Shown here: one piece after another, positions 7,960 through 11,092 of the stretch
How the letters are laid out: each line of letters starts with the position of its first letter
Numbering within the stretch: the stretch's first letter is position 1
Source of the DNA: Candidatus Woesearchaeota archaeon
Lineage (GTDB): Archaea; Nanobdellota; Nanobdellia; Woesearchaeales; UBA11576
Reading direction: 5' to 3'
Assembly: GCA_030591125.1 (NCBI GenBank)
Contig: JAUVBP010000019.1
Location: 1 to 11,092 of the forward strand
DNA length: 11,092 nt
Program-made: the position numbers and the translations under genes
The notes under the pieces: generated by a model
What the model was told of the DNA's origin: nothing
Database searches by the model: none
Seen by the model: only the letters and a program-made list of their open reading frames with translations

Positions 7960-8289
7960 ACCTACCTTACCAAGTGCAGCATTGAGAATCTTCAGCTCTG
8001 CAAGCTGCTCCTGCGATATCTTCTTGAGAATCTTGGTCTCTTCGACATGCTGTCCTATCATCTCCTTGAGCTCTTCCTTTATCGACTCGTTGCTGTCTGT
8101 CAGGATGATCATGAACAACAGCAGAAGCCAGAGGAAAGCTGCCTGAAGCACGGCCCAGGTCAGATGACCCTCTCCTGTGTAGAGCTTGTTGATGTAATAG
8201 AACCCTATCATGGTCACTGCAAGCCCTACAAGAAGCAGTATCTTCTCAAAGAAGTTCAACCTTCTTGTCAATTTTCTTAGCACTTTCAT
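7945..8289 (-). CDS. Small two-helix membrane protein with coiled-coil tail
   Basis: This 114-residue protein has no family I can name. A basic N terminus (MKVLRKLTRR) precedes two hydrophobic segments at about 16-34 and 44-63. A long charged amphipathic stretch at 66-107 (heptad-like Ile/Leu spacing, LKKISQEQLAELKILNAAL) reads as a coiled coil, followed by a basic end GKVGKKRK. By the positive-inside rule both ends face the cytoplasm, with a short outside loop YTGEGHLT. The start at 8289 is supported by a TATA box about 26 bases upstream. The gene converges with the upstream surface-protein gene and is on the same strand as the 8535-9986 gene, but 245 bases and its own promoter separate them. 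A scaffold or oligomerising membrane adaptor is possible but unproven. Confidence 0.85.
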   Translation of the reverse strand: MKVLRKLTRRLNFFEKILLLVGLAVTMIGFYYINKLYTGEGHLTWAVLQAAFLWLLLLFMIILTDSNESIKEELKEMIGQHVEETKILKKISQEQLAELKILNAALGKVGKKRK

Positions 8290-8534
8290 GTACGCAATGC
8301 TGGCGGGTGATTATTTAAATGTTTTGCTTACAATCATATGTTCTGTTTCACATGTCAGAAACATACTTACGCCATATTGCTCCTGGATGAAATCTCTCTT
8401 GTTCTTTCCCTTCTGTATGTCTCTGAGCACACGCAAAAATCTTCGATCTTTGGTGTCATAAAACTTAATGTTTTTTATGATGATCAAGAACCGTACTCTT
8501 TTTCTGAACCAAGACCATCAGAACCACTCTGAAT
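8290..8534. other. Intergenic region with several inverted repeats
   Basis: I see no convincing gene in this 245-base spacer. Next to the 114-aa gene it holds that gene's TATA box. Beyond that it holds TGTTTC/GAAACA (8344-8349 with 8358-8363), TCATAAAA/TTTTATGA (8456-8463 with 8473-8480) and nested repeats that reach into the end of the neighbouring gene. A 64-codon plus-strand reading frame starting at 8338 has no ribosome site, promoter or recognisable sequence and is probably chance. Confidence 0.6.
8312..8319 (-). promoter_or_regulatory. TATA box for the 114-aa membrane protein gene
   Basis: On the minus strand the bases read TTTAAATA, centred about 26 bases from the ATG at 8287-8289. 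No ribosome site is evident between them, which fits a leaderless transcript. Confidence 0.65.
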
Positions 8535-8554
8535 TTACAGATGACGGTTCTTGA
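8484..8554. repeat. Nested inverted repeats across the end of the 483-aa gene
   Basis: TCAAGAACCGT (8484-8494) and ACGGTTCTTGA (8544-8554) are perfect 11-base inverted arms 49 bases apart. Inside them TTCTGA (8502-8507) and TCAGAA (8518-8523) form a second pair. The right arm encodes the VKNRH codons near the C terminus of the minus-strand gene, so a folded messenger end would start within the coding region. It may be a transcript-end structure; no clear T-tract follows on the minus strand. Confidence 0.6.
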
Positions 8555-9986
8555 CATGAGCCTCGTAGATGAACATGAGATATCCCCCGATATAGAATAC
8601 AATAGTTATAGTAAAAAATATCAAGAGATGCGCGGCTATGAAGTATCGTCCTGCCTGAGCCAGCATACTTATTGTCTGCATATAGTACCTCGCTACGTCG
8701 GTGAAAAAATAATATAGATACATCCCGAGGTAGATGAGAACCACTGCAAAAACAAGTTTCAGGCTCTTTACAAAACTCTTTTTTGACAGGAAGTGAAAGA
8801 TGCCCATGATCAGAGCGGCCGCAAGCAGGACAAGCCATATGTTTCCTGTACCAGGGATCGCCTGGGTGGTTATATCCGCACCTATCAATGTCTCAGACTC
8901 CACAGACGCCATCCTGAAGACCGGCTTGAGAAAAAATACTGTCACGCTCCCAAAGAAGAGACCCACCAAGTTAGGGATTGGGGTCTTCTTCTTCATGTAA
9001 AACCTTGTCCATAAGTATGCAGGTCCGAAAAAAAGCATGAGTATCGCAAGCAGGTTGAAAATGTATATCAACATGATTCCTGCCTGCGTTGCTATGCCTG
9101 ATGCAGAAGCGAAGTCTGCCACCATATGGGTAGCCAAGGGCACGTGGCCCGCACCGAGCTGATGAAAATACCAAGGATATAGCAGGCCAGTGGTGTAAGG
9201 TATTATGAAATGCCCTATCTCGACGAGAAGATGCAAGGCGAGCAGCCCTGCAATAGCAATAGTGATGGTCTTCTTAGAATGGAACAAAGACACGAATCTC
9301 CCGTAGAAACCTTCGCTGGATTCGCTCACTTTCTTGAGAAATGATTCTGTGTGCATGCTCTTCCCCCTCTTGACTATGACGAACAGATAGAAGAACAAGA
9401 TTATCATGAGAATCGGCGCATCTACTGTCAGACCCAACCATTCAAAAGCGAAGGTGAACACTATGAGATATGCGGAGAGCAGTATCAGGTAGATGCTCAT
9501 GAACCTGACCATCTTCTGCGTCAGCGTCTTTGCCGCCTTGTCCTCATGGATTATCCCCAGTACACATGGTCTGCGCAGGTGTTCCTGAACAAGGAGCGCG
9601 GAGACAACCAACAGGATAATACTACCTATCCAGAAACCGACTGTCTCTATAACGCCTGCGTTGGACAGTATCAGTGTGTAAAAACTCTTCAGGATCCCGC
9701 TCTCATGCACGACCGAGATAATGAACCCTATCATCGTCTTTATCGATAATGTCAGATATGCAACCACAATCAAGAGGTCATAAATCCCTTCCTTGAAACC
9801 GAAAATTATCTTTGTAATGCTGGCCCTGTAGAACAGATAGCATATCGCCAGAATTGCGAGTATCTTCTCTATATACTCTACCTGTGCAGGGATCACTGTG
9901 AAGAAATCAAGAGTCTCTATGAGTATAAGGAACAATAACAAGAATTCTTCCAGGCCGACTTCTGCTTTTTTTATGAATGATAACAT
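8535..9986 (-). CDS. Polytopic membrane protein of unknown function
   Basis: This is a 483-residue, very hydrophobic protein with about 12 membrane segments, at roughly 13-32, 40-56, 68-92, 116-136, 161-184, 190-206, 240-262, 299-322, 338-357, 382-402, 409-428 and 448-474. I recognise no transporter or enzyme signature. The loop between segments 7 and 8 is unusual, with histidines at 252, 259, 275, 281 and 287 and the motif YPWYFHQLGAGHVPLATH. Basic loops KKAEV, KRGKS, KKKTP and KKSF suggest which sides face the cytoplasm. The ATG at 9984-9986 has GAGGGG four bases upstream and a TATA-like element about 40 bases upstream. The gene diverges from the surface protein at 10288. It could help assemble or modify the cell surface, or be an unrelated permease; position is the only hint. 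Confidence 0.88.
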   Translation of the reverse strand: MLSFIKKAEVGLEEFLLLFLILIETLDFFTVIPAQVEYIEKILAILAICYLFYRASITKIIFGFKEGIYDLLIVVAYLTLSIKTMIGFIISVVHESGILKSFYTLILSNAGVIETVGFWIGSIILLVVSALLVQEHLRRPCVLGIIHEDKAAKTLTQKMVRFMSIYLILLSAYLIVFTFAFEWLGLTVDAPILMIILFFYLFVIVKRGKSMHTESFLKKVSESSEGFYGRFVSLFHSKKTITIAIAGLLALHLLVEIGHFIIPYTTGLLYPWYFHQLGAGHVPLATHMVADFASASGIATQAGIMLIYIFNLLAILMLFFGPAYLWTRFYMKKKTPIPNLVGLFFGSVTVFFLKPVFRMASVESETLIGADITTQAIPGTGNIWLVLLAAALIMGIFHFLSKKSFVKSLKLVFAVVLIYLGMYLYYFFTDVARYYMQTISMLAQAGRYFIAAHLLIFFTITIVFYIGGYLMFIYEAHVKNRHL

Positions 9987-9989
9987 GAT

Positions 9990-9996
9990 ACCCCTC
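9990..9996 (-). promoter_or_regulatory. Shine-Dalgarno of the 483-aa membrane protein gene
   Basis: On the minus strand the bases read GAGGGGT, just before the ATG at 9984-9986. With the TATA element near 10026, a short leader of about 14 bases carrying this site is expected, unlike the leaderless gene at 7945-8289. Confidence 0.6.
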
Positions 9997-10020
9997 TTTT
10001 TATCGGTTCAGGTCCATTGA

Positions 10021-10032
10021 TATTTATATATG
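10021..10032 (-). promoter_or_regulatory. TATA element, possibly bidirectional
   Basis: On the minus strand this reads CATATATAAATA, about 40 bases before the ATG of the 483-aa gene, giving a predicted start near 10000. The alternating TATATAT core also reads as a TATA box on the plus strand, where it would predict a start near 10053, just before the first hairpin. Confidence 0.6.
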
Positions 10033-10058
10033 TTTTTTTGACAATTCAGTGTGTTACG

Positions 10059-10108
10059 CAGAAAAGTCTGATCCATGACCTTCAGATCAATAAATCCAGA
10101 CTTTTCTG
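10059..10108. repeat. 12-base perfect inverted repeat
   Basis: CAGAAAAGTCTG (10059-10070) and CAGACTTTTCTG (10097-10108) are exact reverse complements separated by 26 bases. A perfect 12-base dyad in a short A/T-rich spacer is unlikely by chance and indicates a hairpin or a dimeric binding site. Confidence 0.85.
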
Positions 10109-10111
10109 GTC

Positions 10112-10159
10112 GACCAACTCCCAAAGAGATATACCTATTTTTAGGCCTGTGAGTTGGTC
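10112..10159. repeat. 9-base perfect inverted repeat
   Basis: GACCAACTC (10112-10120) and GAGTTGGTC (10151-10159) are exact reverse complements with a 30-base loop. The loop contains a small CCTA/TAGG hairpin (10134-10145) and the sequence TTTTAGGCCTG, which recurs inverted just before the next gene. Confidence 0.8.
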
Positions 10160-10274
10160 ATTTTCACGATAAAAAAGCAAAACCTTTTTAAATGAGCAAT
10201 CCGTGAACTAGCTATATCTGAAGTGTAATAGAAAAGGCGTGAAACCCCCTTATATTGTTGTTTCAGGCCTAAAA
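10139..10274. repeat. Long-range 11-base inverted repeat
   Basis: TTTTAGGCCTG (10139-10149) and CAGGCCTAAAA (10264-10274) are exact reverse complements 114 bases apart. The right copy ends 4 bases before the GGTGG ribosome site of the gene at 10288; the left lies in the loop of the second hairpin. Each contains the palindrome AGGCCT, so they could be two sites for one DNA-binding protein or pair in RNA. Confidence 0.7.
10250..10257 (+). promoter_or_regulatory. Possible TATA box for the last gene
   Basis: TTATATTG around 10250-10257 lies about 35 bases before the ATG at 10288 and predicts a start near 10278, leaving a very short leader. A competing element, CTTTTTAAAT near 10188, would give a leader of about 75 bases that includes the right arm of the 11-base repeat. 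The sequence does not decide between them. Confidence 0.35.
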
Positions 10275-10287
10275 GAGTGGTGGACTA

Positions 10288-11092
10288 ATGGTGAAAAAGA
10301 GGTTTTGGTTAGCGATTCTACTACTAGTCACTCTGTTCTTTATCTCTCCTGCTGTTGAAGCAGGCTGTTGTTATGGTATAACCGGTTGTGCAAGGGCATT
10401 CTTTGAATCTTCCTGTTCTTCCCTGGCAGCTTTCGATCCTAAAGAGTGTGAAGATATCCCTGAGTGTGACATAGTGGCATGCTGCCATTCACTGCCTGAC
10501 ATGCCGAAATCCACTTATCTAGGAATCTGCCAGGCATTGGAGCCTGCACCAGAAAAGACAATACACATAAGATCATTCGACACAAACCCTTCATCTGAAA
10601 GCGCCTATGCTGAATCATTATGTGAAGGGTCTGCGCTTCCCACATGTCAATTCGCAAGCTGTGAAATTCCAAATCCCCACGACTGCCAGTGTGGCTCTGT
10701 AGCATCCACTTCAACATCATCGTTCTGCTGCGCACGTGATAATTCTGCATTCCCGAATTTTGGATCGTGTTCCGCCAGCCCAAGCTGTCATGTCACAGAT
10801 TTCTTCAGCATACATGGGCGGGTAGAGACTCCTGCAGGTGTTGGCGTGGCTGGAGCAGAGGTCAGAGCAGGCGGTAAGGAAGTCATAAGCGAATCCGATG
10901 GGAACTTCACTGTCGAGCTCCTTCCTGATCAGTCATCTGGTACGGCAGTAGTAGTCAAGAACGGTACGATCAACTCCACATCATATACTATAAATGGAGC
11001 AGATGTATTCGACCTGATGATCATACTGGACATATTGGCACTTCCTCCTGAAGGGGTCGAGGTATGCGGTAATGGGTGGGATGACAATGGCA
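10288..11092 (+). CDS. Exported Cys-rich protein with CarboxypepD-regulatory-like domain, 3'-truncated
   Basis: The frame opens at ATG 10288, with GGTGG four bases upstream, and stays open to the window end, giving 268 visible residues. Residues 1-25 are a signal peptide (basic MVKKR, core LAILLLVTLFFISPA, cut near VEA-GCC). Residues 26-168 hold many cysteines, often paired (GCC, ACC, FCC), in a loosely repeated pattern with a fold I cannot name. Residues 173-225 resemble a carboxypeptidase regulatory-like / prealbumin-type beta sandwich: IHGRVETPAGVGVAGAEVRA, then the SDGNFTVELLPD strand. The next stretch, TINGADVFDLMIILDILAL (234-252), is faintly dockerin-like. The final CGNGWDDNG looks like the beginning of a MopE-type loop cut by the window edge, so the protein belongs to the same surface-protein style as the genes at 2-7917. 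It diverges from the 483-aa membrane gene. Confidence 0.85.
   Translation, partial: MVKKRFWLAILLLVTLFFISPAVEAGCCYGITGCARAFFESSCSSLAAFDPKECEDIPECDIVACCHSLPDMPKSTYLGICQALEPAPEKTIHIRSFDTNPSSESAYAESLCEGSALPTCQFASCEIPNPHDCQCGSVASTSTSSFCCARDNSAFPNFGSCSASPSCHVTDFFSIHGRVETPAGVGVAGAEVRAGGKEVISESDGNFTVELLPDQSSGTAVVVKNGTINSTSYTINGADVFDLMIILDILALPPEGVEVCGNGWDDNG

Larger units (their letters stand above)
10053..10165 (+). ncRNA. Candidate structured RNA with two hairpins
   Basis: A plus-strand TATATAT around 10028 predicts a transcript start close to 10053. Two perfect-stem hairpins follow: a 12-base stem (10059-10070 with 10097-10108) and a 9-base stem (10112-10120 with 10151-10159), ending in a short T-run (10161-10164). 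The layout fits a small independent RNA of roughly 110 bases. It does not match any RNA I know; H/ACA features are missing. The same dyads could instead be protein-binding sites or part of a long leader for the gene at 10288. Confidence 0.25.
9987..10287. other. Structured divergent intergenic region
   Basis: This 301-base spacer between divergent genes holds no evident protein gene. From left to right it contains the leader and TATA element of the minus-strand gene, two tandem hairpins (10059-10108 and 10112-10159) joined by the palindrome TGGTCGACCA (10107-10116), and an A/T-rich segment with the TATA-like CTTTTTAAAT near 10188. A second TATA candidate lies at 10250-10257, and the ribosome site GGTGG at 10279-10283 precedes the plus-strand gene. 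Confidence 0.7.

Noticed and set aside
8338..8532. 64-codon plus-strand frame in the spacer
   Set aside because: There is no ribosome site and no TATA at a suitable distance, and it runs through several inverted repeats that better explain the region.
9351..9749. 132-codon plus-strand open frame
   Set aside because: It is antisense to the polytopic membrane protein. Its polar, Gln/Tyr-rich composition is what hydrophobic codons give when read backwards.
10059..10159. H/ACA guide RNA made of two hairpins
   Set aside because: There is no ANA-type hinge between the stems, no ACA trinucleotide at the right distance after the second stem, and no kink-turn pattern.
8484..10159. The 483-aa membrane gene as a mobile unit bounded by inverted repeats on both sides
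   Set aside because: The dyads at the two ends differ in sequence and spacing, there is no target-site duplication that I can see, and the product is not a transposase.
10439..10783. 114-codon minus-strand open frame
   Set aside because: It is antisense to the signal-peptide-bearing Cys-rich gene starting at 10288 and has no supporting signals.
1..11092. CRISPR array, tRNA or rRNA genes
   Set aside because: No regularly spaced direct repeats, no tRNA-like arm pattern and no conserved rRNA sequence were seen on either strand.

Overview
The window looks like archaeal DNA. Several genes carry A/T-rich TATA elements at the archaeal spacing, two starts (6256 on plus, 8289 on minus) sit about 25 bases from their TATA box and so look leaderless, and ATA/AGA/AGG codons are used freely. 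Large secreted, cysteine- and aspartate-rich MopE-like proteins beside unassigned membrane proteins recall metagenomic DPANN archaea (Woesearchaeota/Pacearchaeota type). That placement is inference; no marker gene is present. I see no rRNA, tRNA, CRISPR array, transposase or phage gene.

Layout. Positions 2-7917 hold five plus-strand genes for exported proteins: a 5'-truncated Cys-rich protein (2-886), a small MopE/thrombospondin-3-like protein (879-1826), a large modular protein with a carbohydrate-binding-like N terminus and a PKD-like domain (1829-4387), a Cys/Asp-rich MopE-like protein (4475-6211) and a membrane-tethered MopE-repeat protein (6256-7917). The first three are packed with an 8-base overlap and a 2-base gap, so they are probably co-transcribed. 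The last has its own TATA box and ends in a hairpin plus T-rich terminator. Positions 7945-9986 hold two minus-strand genes: a 114-aa two-helix membrane protein with a coiled-coil tail and a 483-aa protein with about 12 membrane segments. A 301-base divergent spacer (9987-10287) contains two tandem perfect-stem hairpins and a long-range 11-base inverted repeat. From 10288 another exported Cys-rich protein starts and runs off the window.

How it fits together. The six plus-strand products all have, or in the truncated case probably had, a signal peptide. They carry paired cysteines and acidic loops of the calcium/metal-binding kind, and they share modules, so they probably build part of the cell surface. 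Only the 6256-7917 product has an obvious C-terminal membrane anchor; the others would be secreted or held by partners.

Most unusual points: (1) a carbohydrate-binding-like domain whose first strand ends one gene and whose remainder begins the gene after next; (2) a C-terminal module shared by two of the proteins in which one copy has lost both members of a cysteine pair; (3) a structured divergent spacer that could encode a small RNA or a cis-regulator of the last gene. No enzyme, defence system or known pathway is recognisable, and every function below the domain level is uncertain.
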